The translations under genes were made by a program, and so were the position numbers. The notes under the pieces were generated by a model. It did not search any database and had not been told where the DNA came from. It was given only the letters and a program-made list of their open reading frames with translations. This document shows, one piece after another, positions 44,246 to 57,000 of a stretch of DNA of 64,000 nt. This DNA is from Arenicola marina (lineage: Eukaryota; Annelida; Polychaeta; Arenicolidae): positions 8,556,001 to 8,620,000 of the forward strand of contig OZ025255.1 in NCBI GenBank assembly GCA_964019135.1. Reading direction: 5' to 3'. Numbering within the stretch: the first letter of the stretch is position 1; each line of letters begins with the position of its first letter.

Positions 44246-45439
44246 TAAACAGTGTCCATGGTCCTCAACCATGTTTAATAATAATAATGTTGTCGCCTAG
44301 ATCGTAGGCTGCCTATCTAGCGTTGACTGACGCTATCGCCAGCGCCGCCTACCGTCAGCGTCCATTTGCACGCGTCACCGATGGCTGGGATCACAAACAC
44401 GAAGCGCTGCGGGTGCCAGTGTCATGGCCATTGTCGCTGACGTCACTGCACCATGTGATAACCAAGAAGATGCGACTCTTCGGCATTGTTCACCATGGCG
44501 ACGCTTGTTACGCAGGCAACCACGTCTGTCCGACACCACGGATCATCACCAGCCCAGCGAAGGCATGAAAGGCAAACACTCTCCCAGGCTCGTCGGTCCG
44601 CTTCCTCGTAACGGCGGTGCCAAGGTGACGTCCTCACCCTGCTTCCTCCACAGACCGGCTGCTGGAACTAAGCCACGCCAGCCGGTGAGTTTCCCGTCAC
44701 GTCTCTGTCCTTTTCACAGGAAGCGGTGGACACTGGGGCCTTTATCTTAGCACATACCATTCACATGGGTTCCGAAGCCCGTAAGCGTTTAATTGCGACG
44801 TGGCCGTTCTTCCATGTCAACCGGCTCGAAACTATTGTTTCGGCATAGCTCACAAAATACCCCAGCGGGGCATTGTAAGGACGTTTTTTTCAAGCTCATT
44901 CCAGACGACCATTGATTTGAGATCCATTGCATGGACGTTGGTTTCGACTTGACCCATGACAGTTATGACGGGGTTTACATTTACCGTGGCGTTACGACCT
45001 GTTAGGGTTCACCAGCAATCTGTGGCCCTGATATCCGTTGATAATCCGGTGGTTAGTCTCGATGGCAGTTCAAAACCGTGAACGTCTGGTCACGTGACCG
45101 TAGTCAGGCGACGTCAGTCTGGTCACGTAACACTTGGCACGTCACCTTGGTTACAGGGCAGTTTTGGCAGCCATCGTCTGTCGGGTCACGTGATGCGTTT
45201 CAGCCGATATCAGTGAAGTCACGTGATAACTGGTGCCAATCAACCGATATCACTATATTCCTGAAGTGACTGAAGTGTAAACGCCATCCAGTGACGTCAT
45301 TGGTCGTGTAGATGTCGTGTGATGACGTCATACAACGGGGGCGGGGCATTCTCTTATGATGGAATCGGAGATACCACATTGGCCGGCGTAACTGACGTCA
45401 GTGCAGCCTCGCTGAAAGGGCAAACATGGGCGTGTCAGC

Positions 45440-46640
45440 AAACAATATTGGCACACCCCGTTTGTTCTCCTAAGCTTTCAAACAATATCGGTACACCCCT
45501 TTCGTTTTCTTAAGTTCTAAACTATATCGGCACACCCCCTTCGTTGTCTTAAGTTTTCAAACAATATCGGTACACCCCTTTCGTTTTCTTAAGTTCTAAA
45601 CTATATCGGCACACCCCCTTCGTTGTCTTAAGTTTTCAAACAATATCTGTACACCCCCTTCGTTGTCTTAAGTTTTCGAACAATATCGGTACACCCCCTT
45701 CGTTGTCTTAAGTTTTCAAACAATATCGGCACACCCCCTTCGTTGTCTTATGTTTTCAAACAATATCGGTACACCCCCTTCGTTGTCTTAAGTTTTCAAA
45801 CAATATCGGCACACCCCCTTCGTTGTCTTAAGTTTTCAAACAATATCGGCACACCCCCTTCGTTGTCTTATGTTTTCAAACAATATCGGTACACCCCCTT
45901 CGTTGTCTTAAGTTTTCAAACAATATCGGTACACCCCCTTCGTTGTCTTAAGTTTTCGAACAATATCGGTACACCCCCTTCGTTGTCTTAAGTTTTCAAA
46001 CAATATCGGTACACCCCCCGGTACACCCCCTTCGTTGTCTTAAGTTTTCAAACAATATCGGTACACCCCTTTCGTTTTCTTAAGTTCTAAACTATATCGG
46101 CACACCCCCTTCGTTGTCTTAAGTTTTCAAACAATATCTGTACACCCCCTTCGTTGTCTTAAGTTTTCGAACAATATCGGTACACCCCCTTCGTTGTCTT
46201 AAGTTTTCAAACAATATCGGTACACCCCCTTCGTTGTCTTAAGTTTTCAAACAATATCGGCACACCCCCTTCGTTGTCTTAAGTTTTCAAACAATATCGG
46301 CACACCCCCTTCGTTGTCTTATGTTTTCAAACAATATCGGTACACCCCCTTCGTTGTCTTAAGTTTTCAAACAATATCGGTACACCCCCTTCGTTGTCTT
46401 AAGTTTTCGAACAATATCGGTACACCCCCTTCGTTGTCTTAAGTTTTCAAACAATATCGGTACACCCCCTTCGTTGTCTTAAGTTTTCAAACAATATCGG
46501 TACACCCCCTTCGTTGTCTTAAGTTTTCAAACATTATCGGTACACCCCCTTCGTTGTCTTAAGTTTTCAAACAATATCGGTACACCCCCTTCGTTGTCTT
46601 AAGTTTTCAAACAATATCGGTTCATCCCGGTCGTCGTCTA
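45440..46640. repeat. 40-bp satellite with higher-order structure
   Basis: About 29-30 copies of a 40-bp unit (TATCGGTACACCCCCTTCGT, then TGTCTTAAGTTTTCAAACAA). Variants (TTCTAAACTATATCGGCAC, AATATCTGTAC, TTTTCGAAC) recur in the same order about 491 bp apart (45571 and 46062). A partial-unit junction lies at about 46010-46022, so the array grew by duplication of a ~12-unit block. Confidence 0.9.
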
Positions 46641-46859
46641 AGTTTTGAACACTTTAACCGGCCTACATGTATTGATCTTCTGCCCGGGCCATATCTGGTA
46701 TTGCATGAGGTTCGGCGGACAGACGTACCTTGAGACAGCGCCAGTGGTTGAGCTCGGTTTTGTACGTCTCAAACTCAACACACCATTTACGGAACTCCTC
46801 CCGCCAACATTCGTCGGCGTCCCCGCAATCTGAAGTATGAAAGTTATCTAAGGTTATTT

Positions 46860-47115
46860 GTGTTTAATTCCCGGGTGCATTCCGGCACCGCGGAGCTCCT
46901 TTATCCTTACCCCCGGGGCCATAACTCCATGACCCTGACACAACCGGAAACAGTGAAATGCTGCTGTTTCAGGTACATGTCTTGTGCACATGCAGGTTAA
47001 ATTGGGCCACACAACATCCCAGACCAATGCCATGGAAACGTGCCCCAGATGTGGGTGCCAGGGTTCGAACCCCCAATCCGTTGATCTGCAGCTCAGACGG
47101 CTTACTAACTGAGCG
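46860..47115 (-). repeat. tRNA-derived SINE
   Basis: On the minus strand a tRNA-like head has an A-box-like CGCTCAGTTAGTAAGCC (about 47096-47112). The B box GGTTCGAACCC lies about 35 bp further on (47060-47071). A ~190-bp body follows (GGCATTGGTCTGGGA, GTGTGGCCCAATTTAACCTG, GGTCATGGAGTTATGGCCCC), ending around 46860 in AT-rich sequence. The spacing fits an internal Pol III promoter. Confidence 0.7.
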
Positions 47116-47162
47116 AAATTTAGAGAACGAACATTAAATTTGTAACGGCTGACTAAGGTAGG

Positions 47163-47735
47163 ATGGAGGATGGAATGGATGGTGAGCGGCGTGTGGGATG
47201 TGGGGTGCGCGGTGTGGGGGTGGGGTGCGTGGTGCGAGGTGTGGGGTGTGGGATGTGGGATGTGGGGTGCGTCGAGCGGGGTGTGGGATGTGGGGTGCGC
47301 GGTGCGAGGTGTGGGATGTGGGGTGCGTCGAGCGGGGTGTGGGGTGCGTCGAGCGGGGTGTGGGGTGCGTCGAGCGGGGTGTGGGATGTGGGGTGCGAGG
47401 TGTGGGGTGCGCGGTGTGGGGTGTGGGGTGCGCGGTGTGGGGTGTGGGGTGCGCGGTGTGGGGTGCGCGGTGTGGGGTGCGCGGTGTGGGGTGTGGGATG
47501 TGGGGTGCGTCGAGCGGGGTGTGGGGTGCGTCGAGCGGGGTGTGGGGTGCGTCGAGCGGGGTGTGGGATGTAGGGTGTGGGGTGCGCGGTGCGAGGTGTG
47601 GGGTGTGAGGTGTGGGGTTTGAGATGTGGGGTGCGAGGTGTGGGGTGTGGGGTGCGTCGAGCAGGGTGTGGGGTGCGATGTGGGGTGTGGGGTACGGAGT
47701 GGGGCTTGTGGGATGTGGGGTGGGGGTGGGCCTCT
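47163..47735. repeat. G-rich minisatellite (GGGGTGTGGGGTGCG type)
   Basis: Variable 7-15-bp units built from GGGGTGTG, GGGGTGCG, GGGATGTG and CGTCGAGC. Because the unit lacks stops, several frames on both strands stay open for 130-300 codons; these are not genes. It lies in the semaphorin intron just downstream of the Ig exon, ending ~25 bp from its donor site. Confidence 0.85.
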
Positions 47736-47759
47736 AGTGGCTGATATACGGACACTCAC

Positions 47760-48011
47760 CCGTCAAATTAACCACGTGGTCGGCAAGAATGACTTCACCA
47801 GCGCGGCACGTGTAGGTGCCGTTGTCGCTCCCGCCGATGTTGAGGATAACGAGTCCGTTGTCCTTGGTAACGAAGTGTTTGCCTGCCACGGACTCCAAGC
47901 GCTGGCCCTTGTAGAACCACGTGACCGAGGAGGCGGTCTCGCAGTGGGAGTCACAGCTCAGGTGGGCCGCATCTCCCTTTACCCTGATGTTGTGCGTTAT
48001 ACTATCGATCT
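47760..48011 (-). CDS. Semaphorin visible exon 15 (Ig domain)
   Basis: Encodes an Ig domain: AAHLSCDSHCETASSVTWFY, NGLVILNIGGSDNGTYTC, with the canonical C...W...DNGTYTC pattern. It ends NLTG in phase 1 at donor GTGAGT, so one or more C-terminal exons follow (not found). Acceptor CTTGCCCGCAG; 252 nt. Confidence 0.96.
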
Positions 48012-51000
48012 CTGCGGGCAAGAGTAAAACACTGTTACGTAGGTTGTTAACAGGGGTTTGACAGCTGCGTTACACCTTTATCCTTTATACTTCAATGTGT
48101 GAGCCTGTCCCACCTCCGGTTTGCAGGCAGGAAGACTACTTATGATGAAAACAATCCTTGTATACATTCACCAATTAATGTTCCATATCATGCTGCGCCG
48201 ACCGTGAACCCGACCGGATCATTATATACAGTAAATGGTAAGTGTGAGTCTTACGTGAGCGATGTTTAAACAATGGTCATTGAAGAAAGACCCGAAGACA
48301 AAAAAACGCTTCACACTAGGTCAGAGGCCAAGGTCAACATTATACTCACTTTTGCAAGCGCTGTTGCAGACTGACACCGAATCGGAATTCTTCACGTCCT
48401 GGATCAAGCTGTGGGGAGAGAGAGGACAAACCACTGTCAATGTCTGCTCCAGACAACACGGCACAGTTGTTATGTAACTTTCCAATAAGATCAGTCATCA
48501 CCCTCATGGATATCTTCATAAGTGGGGGGATTTATTCCTTATGTTAATACTAATAGACATACCGGGACCCGCAGTGACTCGCCTCCATCTGTTTTTTGGC
48601 ACTTAGAGTCGACCGATTATCGGCGATTGTAGTGTACAAATAGTAGTAGACAATTGGTAGCCATGCATGAATCCTATTATGTCACTATTACGCTAGATTG
48701 CATTTGCCGGATGCTCAAAGACGTTGAACCAAACGCAACACGCATTCCACACAACATGGTTTTAACCCGATGTGGTACTCGCGTATATCTAGGGGTCTGG
48801 AAGGGGCCGGGGGTCAGTGTCCAGTGTCGATTTTTTTTAAATTCTCAGTGTCGAATGTCGATTTTTCACGACGTTCCGTGTCGCTTTTTGGCTAAGTTTA
48901 GTGTCGTTTTTTTTCACAAATCTGTGTCGATGTCGCTTTTTCAGAACCTCAGTGTCGGAATTTAGAGGTCAATGTCGAATGTCCAATATGTCTGTGTCGC
49001 GTGTCGCCATTTCCCGCTTCCAGACCCCTATCTCTATCGGTGCCCGGTGGCTTACCTAGAGTCGCCGGATGAGAACCGGACGCAAGCCTGCTGGTTGGGG
49101 TCCCAGCCGCAGTAGGGGTCGTGAACGCACTCAGTACACACGGAGTATCCGGAACACTGGGCCAGATCCAGCTGCGTCACCTGCTCGTCCGAACTCAGGA
49201 AGAGATACTTGCCCTGAAAAACAAAAATCATCAGGATATGATTTGTGCGTACTACATATGAGACTCTTTTTGTCAATTGACTACAAATTGAAAATCCATC
49301 AAGTTTTATGCCAGTGGACGGTGGGTGACTACAGATGTAATTCTCGATTTCATTTGGAATTAGCCTACAACCTAAAACAAAATGGCATACGTGAGCTACG
49401 GAAAACTCTACTCACCTGGGCCCCACTGTAGAAGTCGAGCTTCCAGATGGTCTGTTGGCTCTCAAAGGGAGACCACGTGGCCAACACGCGACTCCGGCTC
49501 TGACCATCAGTGTCCTGCCACTGGACGACCTTCTGGATCTGCCCGGCGTCTGCAACAAGGTCAAAGGAATCCTGATGAACCATGTCAGAATCCACCGCGC
49601 TCAGTGCCGACCACAGCCCCTGAATATTTTCGATTATTATCCTTCTGCTAAATGAAGGGTGATAGTTGAGTAACTAGTCGATCAATTAGTGAAATTGCCC
49701 CCTAGGGGTCGCCTGTAGTACCTGTGACGAGGAAGAGGACAGAGTAGCCGTCGCCGACCCGGTCGTCGACCGCCAGGTGGGTGAAGTTCGTGTCGGGCTG
49801 GTGAAAGCGGGGTTTGCCCCCGGTGGCCTCCACCGCCAGGTCCATCAGAGGCCGGGCTTTGATGAACTGCATCACGTTGTCCGCCTGATCCAGCGAGTCC
49901 AGGTCACACTAAAAATGGGGAGAAACACAGTGCGTGGTGTGAGAGTCAAGGTCACTGTAATGGGGAGAGATAGTGAGCAAGGTGAGAGTCAAGGTCATTG
50001 TAATGGGGAGAGATAGTGTGCGGGGTGAGAGTCAAGGTCACTGTAATGGGGAGGGATAGTGTGCGGGGAGAGAGTCAAGGTCACATTGTAATAAGAAGAT
50101 ACAGAGTGTGCGGGGTGAGAGTCAATGTCACCGTAATGGGGAGATATAGAGTGCGGGGTGAGAGTCAACGTCACCGTAATGGGGAGATATAGAGTGCGGG
50201 GTGAGAGTCAACGTCACCGTAATGGGGAGATATAGAGTGCGGGGAGAGAGTCAACGTCACCGTAATGGGGAGATATAGAGTGCGGGGAGAGAGTCAACGT
50301 CACCGTAATGGGGAGATATAGAGTGCGGGGTGAGAGTCAACGTCACCGTAATGGGGAGATATAGAGGGCGGGGTGAGAGTCAACGTCACCGTAATGGGGA
50401 GATATAGAGTGCGGGGAGAGAGTCAACGTCACCGTAATGGGGAGATATAGAGTGCGGGATGAGAGTCAACGTCACCGTAATGGGGAGATATAGAGTGCGG
50501 GATGAGAGTCAACGTCACCGTAATGGGGAGATATAGAGTGCGGGGAGAGAGTCAACGTCACCGTAATGGGGAGATATAGAGTGCGGGGAGAGAGTCAACG
50601 TCACCGTAATGGGGAGATATAGAGTGCGGGGAGAGAGTCAACGTCACCGTAATGGGGAGATATAGAGTGCGGGGAAAGAGTCAACGTCACCGTAATGGGG
50701 AGATATAGAGTGCGGGGAAAGAGTCAACGTCACCGTAATGGGGAGATATAGAGTGCGGGGTGAGAGCCAGTGTCACCGTAATGGGGAGATATAAAGTGCG
50801 GGGTGAGAGTCAGTGTCACCGTAATGGGGAGATATAGAGTGCGGGGTGAGAGTCAGTGTCACCGTAATGGGGAGATATAAAGTGCGGGGTGAGAGTCAGT
50901 GTCACCGTAATGGGGAGATATAGAGTGCGGGGTGAGAGTCAGTGTCACCGTAATGGGGAGATATAGAGTGCGGGGTGAGAGTCAGTGTCACCGTAATGGG

Positions 51001-54000
51001 GAGATATAGAGTGCGGGGTGAGAGTCAGTGTCACCGTAATGGGGAGATATAGAGGGCGGGGTGAGAGTCAACGTCACCGTAATGGGGAGATATAGAGTGC
51101 GGGGTGAGAGTCAACGTCACCGTAATGGGGAGATATAGAGGGCGGGGTGAGAGTCAACGTCACCGTAATGGGGAGATATAGAGTGCGGGGTGAGAGCCAG
51201 TGTCACCGTAATGGGGAGATATAAAGTGCGGGGTGAGAGTCAGTGTCACCGTAATGGGGAGATATAGAGTGCGGGGTGAGAGTCAGTGTCACCGTAATGG
51301 GGAGATATAGAGTGCGGGGTGAGAGTCAGTGTCACCGTAATGGGGAGATATAGAGTGCGGGGTGAGAGTCAGTGTCACCGTAATGGGGAGATATAGAGGG
51401 CGGGGTGAGAGTCAACGTCACCGTAATGGGGAGATATAGAGTGCGGGGTGAGAGTCAACGTCACCGTAATGGGGAGATATAGAGGGCGGGGTGAGAGTCA
51501 ACGTCACCGTAATGGGGAGATATAGAGTGCGGGGTGAGAGCCAGTGTCACCGTAATGGGGAGATATAAAGTGCGGGGTGAGAGTCAGTGTCACCGTAATG
51601 GGGAGATATAAAGTGCGGGGTGAGAGTCAGTGTCACCGTAATGGGGAGATATAGAGTGCGGGGTGAGAGTCAGTGTCACCGTAATGGGGAGATATAGAGT
51701 GCGGGGTGAGAGTCAGTGTCACCGTAATGGGGAGATATAGAGTGCGGGGTGAGAGTCAGTGTCACCGTAATGGGGAGATATAAAGTGCGGGGTGAGAGTC
51801 AGTGTCACCGTAATGGGGAGATATAAAGTGCGGGGTGAGAGTCAGTGTCACCGTAATGGGGAGATATAAAGTGCGGGGTGAGAGTCAGTGTCACCGTAAT
51901 GGGGAGATATAGAGTGCGGGGAGAGAGTCAACGTCACCGTAATGGGGAGATATAGAGTGCGGGGTGAGAGTCAGTGTCACCGTAATGGGGAGATATAGAG
52001 TGCGGGGTGAGAGTCAGTGTCACCGTAATGGGGAGATATAGAGTGCGGGGTGAGAGTCAGTGTCACCGTAATGGGGAGATATAGAGTGCGGGGTGAGAGT
52101 CAACGTCACCGTAATGGGGAGATATAAAGTGCGGGGTGAGAGTCAGTGTCACCGTAATGGGGAGATATAGAGTGCGGGGTGAGAGTCAGTGTCACCGTAA
52201 TGGGGAGATATAGAGTGCGGGGTGAGAGTCAACGTCACCGTAATGGGGAGATATAGAGTGCGGGGAGAGAGTCAACGTCACCGTAATGGGGAGATATAGA
52301 GTGCGGGGAGAGAGTCAACGTCACCGTAATGGGGAGATATAGAGTGCGGGGTGAGAGTCAACGTCACCGTAATGGGGAGATATAGAGTGCGGGGTGAGAG
52401 TCAGTGTCACCGTAATGGGGAGATATAAAGTGCGGGGTGAGAGTCAACGTCACCGTAATGGGGAGATATAGAGTGCGGGGTGAGAGTCAGTGTCACCGTA
52501 ATGGGGAGATATAGAGTGCGGGGTGAGAGTCAGTGTCACCGTAATGGGGAGATATAGAGTGCGGGGTGAGAGTCAGTGTCACCGTAATGGGGAGATATAA
52601 AGTGCGGGGTGAGAGTCAGTGTCACCGTAATGGGGAGATATAAAGTGCGGGTGAGAGTCAAGTCACACTGAGTCACACTGAAATGGGTGAAATGGGGGTT
52701 GGCGGTAAGACCAATGAGCTATGTGGGTGGGTGGGTGGGTTGGTTGGTTATAGAAGGATTGCGGGAGGGGGAGGGGGGCTACCAGGGTCAAGTACTGACC
52801 GTGCCGGGTCTGGGGTCCGGGATGCGGTCCTGAGGCACCCTCAGCCACTGGTGTTTTGAGTCCTTCTGCTCCTTGAAAGGACCGCTGAAGGCATCCTCGA
52901 TGGCTTGCCAGGAAAAGGAGCAGACCGCTGACCCGTGCAGACCGTTCCTGGCAACGGAAAAACGTCCCAGGACTTTAAACATCAATATTTCCATTTACCT
53001 ATTAAACGACGGTTAGGATCAAATTCCATTCGAAAATGGATATTTTAATTTGGTATACATGTACTTATGAACCCAATGGCTTGATAGTGCAATACAGATT
53101 CCTTATTTAGTATTTGTAATTTTGGTATATCGATTGGAGGGCCAAACGCAGACGTGACGCAGGAATGTGCAATTGATGCCAATAATCAATTTTGTAATCA
53201 ATGTACGGGAATGCAAACATGACAAATCACGACTTTGACTCACTCATTGGTGGTAAAGACGCCATGGAAGTTGTCGCCATCTTTCACAACGTCACCTGCA
53301 AGGAATGCACACACACGTGTTACAGCGAAGTCAGATCATGAGCTAATGATGGTCTGGTTGTACAGTGGAGGAAATTATTTCCGGACTTATCATTCCATAA
53401 AACAAAAGCGCTTTGACTCTAGTTGAAATAAATTGTCATATTGCTGGAATCCACACCTGCGTAGATTACCCACATGACAATGAGACATGTGTCATGGACA
53501 GGTTTTGAAATATTCTCATGTTCGAGGTAAACATTTACACGTTATCAAACGTGTTGTGCACCTCATTAAAGAAATAAAGCTTGCGCAAATAAGAGTACTG
53601 GAAGCAAAAGTAGGCAGTGTCGCTGGGAGCTCTTACGCAGCTCGTTGTAGTAGAAGGGATATTCGCCGGGCTGGGAGCAATTCAGTCGAACTTTCAAGTA
53701 GGTTGTCCAATGGTTGAGCAGCACGGGGGTGGAACTTCCCTTGTCATTCTGCGGAGGATTTAGACAGGTGAAAAATTGAAAATGACCTTCATCGCGGACA
53801 AGCAAACAAGTGCATTGGAATGTAGTTTCTGTGATTATTCATAGATCAGCTGCATCAATGAAGTAAACTTTATTGATCAACTTTATTTAATATCCCAAAG
53901 ATGGGTCGAATAATATATCATAATCATGCAATAGTAGATAGTTCGCTCACCTTACACACTCGAGCCACTCTTGAGTAGATGGCTTTTCCGCAGTTCATGT

Positions 54001-57000
54001 ACTCGAGCGCACTCTCACGGAAGAAAAAATATACGTAATTTCCGACATCAAAGGATTGCACAAAGGTAGGCTCTGAAAAATACAAAAGGAGGACATTGAT
54101 AAGGCGAACAGCGATCAGGGTCGACTCCGAATGAGGAAAAGAGGAAAGGGGAGAGCGGCAGCAAAATAAGACAAGAGAGAGAGAGGGAAGAAAGTAAAAT
54201 AAGAGAAGGGAGCGGGAGACAACGAGAGCGGGGAGCGAGAGACAACGAGAGAGGGGAGCGAGAGACAACGAGAGCGGGGAGCGAGAGACAACGAGAGCGG
54301 GGAGCGAGAGACAACGAGAGCGGGGAGCGAGAGACAACGAAAGCGGGGAGCGAGAGACAACGAGAGCGGGGAGCGAGAGACAACGAGAGCGGGGAGCGAG
54401 AGACAACGAGAGCGGGAAGCGAGAGACAACGAGAGAGGGGAGCGAGAGACAACGAGAGCGGGGAGCGGGAGACGAGAGCGGGGAGCGAGAGACAACGAGA
54501 GCGGGGAGCGAGAGACAACGAGAGAGGGGAGCGAGAGACAACGAGAGAGGGGAGCGAGAGACAACGAGAGAGAGGAGCGAGACAACGAGAGAGGGGAGCG
54601 AGAGACAACGAGAGCGGGGAGCGAGAGACAACGAGAGAGAGGAGCGAGAGACAACGAGAGAGGGGAGCGAGAGACAACGAGAGCGGGGAGCGAGAGACAA
54701 CGAGAGCGGGGAGCGAAAGACAACGGGATTTTGGAGCGAGAGACAATGAGAGAGGGGAGCGAGAGACAACGAGACAGGGGAGCGAGAGACGAGAGCGGGG
54801 AGCGAGAGACAACGAGACCGGGGAGCGAGAGACAACGAGAGCGGGGAGCGAGAGACAACGAGAGCGGGGAGCGAGAGACAACGAGAGAGGGGAGCGAGAG
54901 ACAACGAGAGAGGGGAGCGAGAGACAACGAGAGAGGGGAGCGAGAGACAACGAGAGCGGGGAGCGAGAGACAACGAGAGCGGGGAGCGAGAGACAACGAG
55001 AGCGGAGGGCGAGAGACAACGAGAGCGGGGAGCGAGAGACAACGAGAGAGGGGAGCGAGAGACAACGAGAGAGAGGAGCGAGAGACAACGAGAGAGGGGA
55101 GCGAGAGACAACGAGAGAAAGGAGCGAGAGACAACGAGAGAGCGGAGCGAGAGACAACGAGAGCGGAGAGCGAGAGACAACGAGAGAGAGGAGCGAGAGA
55201 CAACGAGAGAGGGGAGCGAGACAACGAGAGCGGGGAGCGAGAGACAACGAGAGCGGAGAGCGAGAGACAACGAGAGAGGGGAGCGAGAGACAATGAGAGA
55301 GGGGAAAGAGAGACAACGAGAGAGGGGAGCGAGAGACAACGAGAGCGGGGAGCGAGGACAACGAGAGCGGGGAGCGAGAAACAACGAGAGAGGGGAGCGA
55401 GAAACAACGAGAGAGGGGAGCGAGAGACAACGAGAGCGGGGAGCGAGAGACAACGAGAGCGGGGAGCGAGAGACAACGAGACCGGGGAGCGAGAGACAAC
55501 GAGAGCGGGGAGCGAGGGACAACGAGAGCGGGAAGCGAGAGACAGGAGAGATTCAAAGAGTGGCAGGGGGAAAGAGGGGAAGAGGACAGAAAGAGAAAGA
55601 GAGACAGAATCAGAGATATGGGGAGCATGAGTGGCGGGGAAGGAGGTGAAGTTAGAGAATTGAAGGGAGAGTAAGAAAAAGGTTCAAACAGTTACCAATC
55701 GCCAGAGTGAGTCACTTTTAAATGAATACATATCAATGTGTGCCATTAATTTCCCAACTGCCTTCCATATCGCTACTTGGCCATTGCAAGCATCCCTCAT
55801 CCAATGGGAGACGGACGTACCATTGAGCCACTTTGAATCCTGATCCGCGCTCCGCATGAAACGTTCCTCTATTTGACTCCGGTAGATGATGGGTCCGGAC
55901 TGCATGTATGTCCCGGAGTACGTGGCGGTCCCGCCAAAGGGGTTTCCGGATTCTGAACAACGAGACAACGACCAGTCAATGTAGTTTGCAACGCGACCGC
56001 AGAGGGACATGGAGAACAAACACAATGCCATGTCAGTGGAAGAACGTCCCATCATAGCAGGCGCGGATCCAAAGTAGGGGGGGGGGGGCTGGCGGTTTGG
56101 GCTTCGACCCTTTCTGGTTGAGCGAAAATGCCCTTTTTTCAATAGTAAACTTTTTACTGGACTTCCCCGATATTATTTTGTGAGCCCCAAGTCTTAGCCC
56201 CCGGTCTTCGATTTTCGAAACCGCCCCCTCCCCATCCACCCACCCTTTATTCACGATAATTAAATGTGAGTTATATGATGGGTCGCTCTTTAATGTTGGG
56301 ACGAACCATTGGATCAGCACAGCTCACGTAGGACTCACGGCTACCATTTACAACAATAATCGACTCGTATGGCCTCTCGCGATACCCCATCCCCGCTACA
56401 AACACCCTCGTTTTCCGCCTTCGGGGGTGGAGATGGCGGTGGGTTTGTGGGGGAGGGGGGTGGGGGCACGGGCAGAGTCATGGCACTCACCAACGTAGAC
56501 GATGGTGTTCTGCTGGTCCGGGCTGAATGGGCAGATAGCCTCGCCATCCCTAGGCTCGGACGTACGTTGTAGATTGTTCTGCCGAGATACAAGCAACATA
56601 TAGATGACAATGCATATGTAGAGATGACATAAATGTATATGTATATATAGCATACATTGTATAGTATATAGAATGTATATATAGCATACATTGTATGGTG
56701 TATAGAATGTATATATAGCATACATTGTATAGTGTATAGAATGTATATATAGCATACATTGTATGGTGTATAGAATGTATATATAGCATACATTGTATAG
56801 TGTATAGAATGTATATATAGCATACATTGTATGGTGTATAGAATGTATATATAGCATACATTGCATAGTGTATAGAATGTATATATAGCATACATTGCAT
56901 AGTGTATAGAATGTATATATAGCATACATTGTATAGTGTATAGAATGTATATATAGCATACAATGTATATATAACATACAATGTATATATACCATACGAT

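Noticed and set aside
44685-44719. GTGAGT...TTTTCACAG, which looks like a 35-bp intron on the plus strand
   Set aside because: Far shorter than the introns of the semaphorin gene, and no supported coding sequence lies on both sides. Probably chance.
46854-47759. 301-codon minus-strand frame, considered as the C-terminal semaphorin exon
   Set aside because: It runs through the G-rich minisatellite and a tRNA-derived SINE. An acceptor-like TTGTGTCAG near 46940 gives an in-phase short tail, but that sequence is SINE body, so I do not accept it as an exon.
49912-52658. Regular 43-bp repeats that might suggest a CRISPR array
   Set aside because: The repeats are contiguous with no unique spacers, the DNA is from an animal, and the array lies inside an intron.
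53924-55628. 450-530-codon open frames on the minus strand
   Set aside because: They read through the 23-bp array in three frames at once and consist of a repeating SLSLAPRSRC-like pattern. They are artefacts of a stop-free repeat unit.
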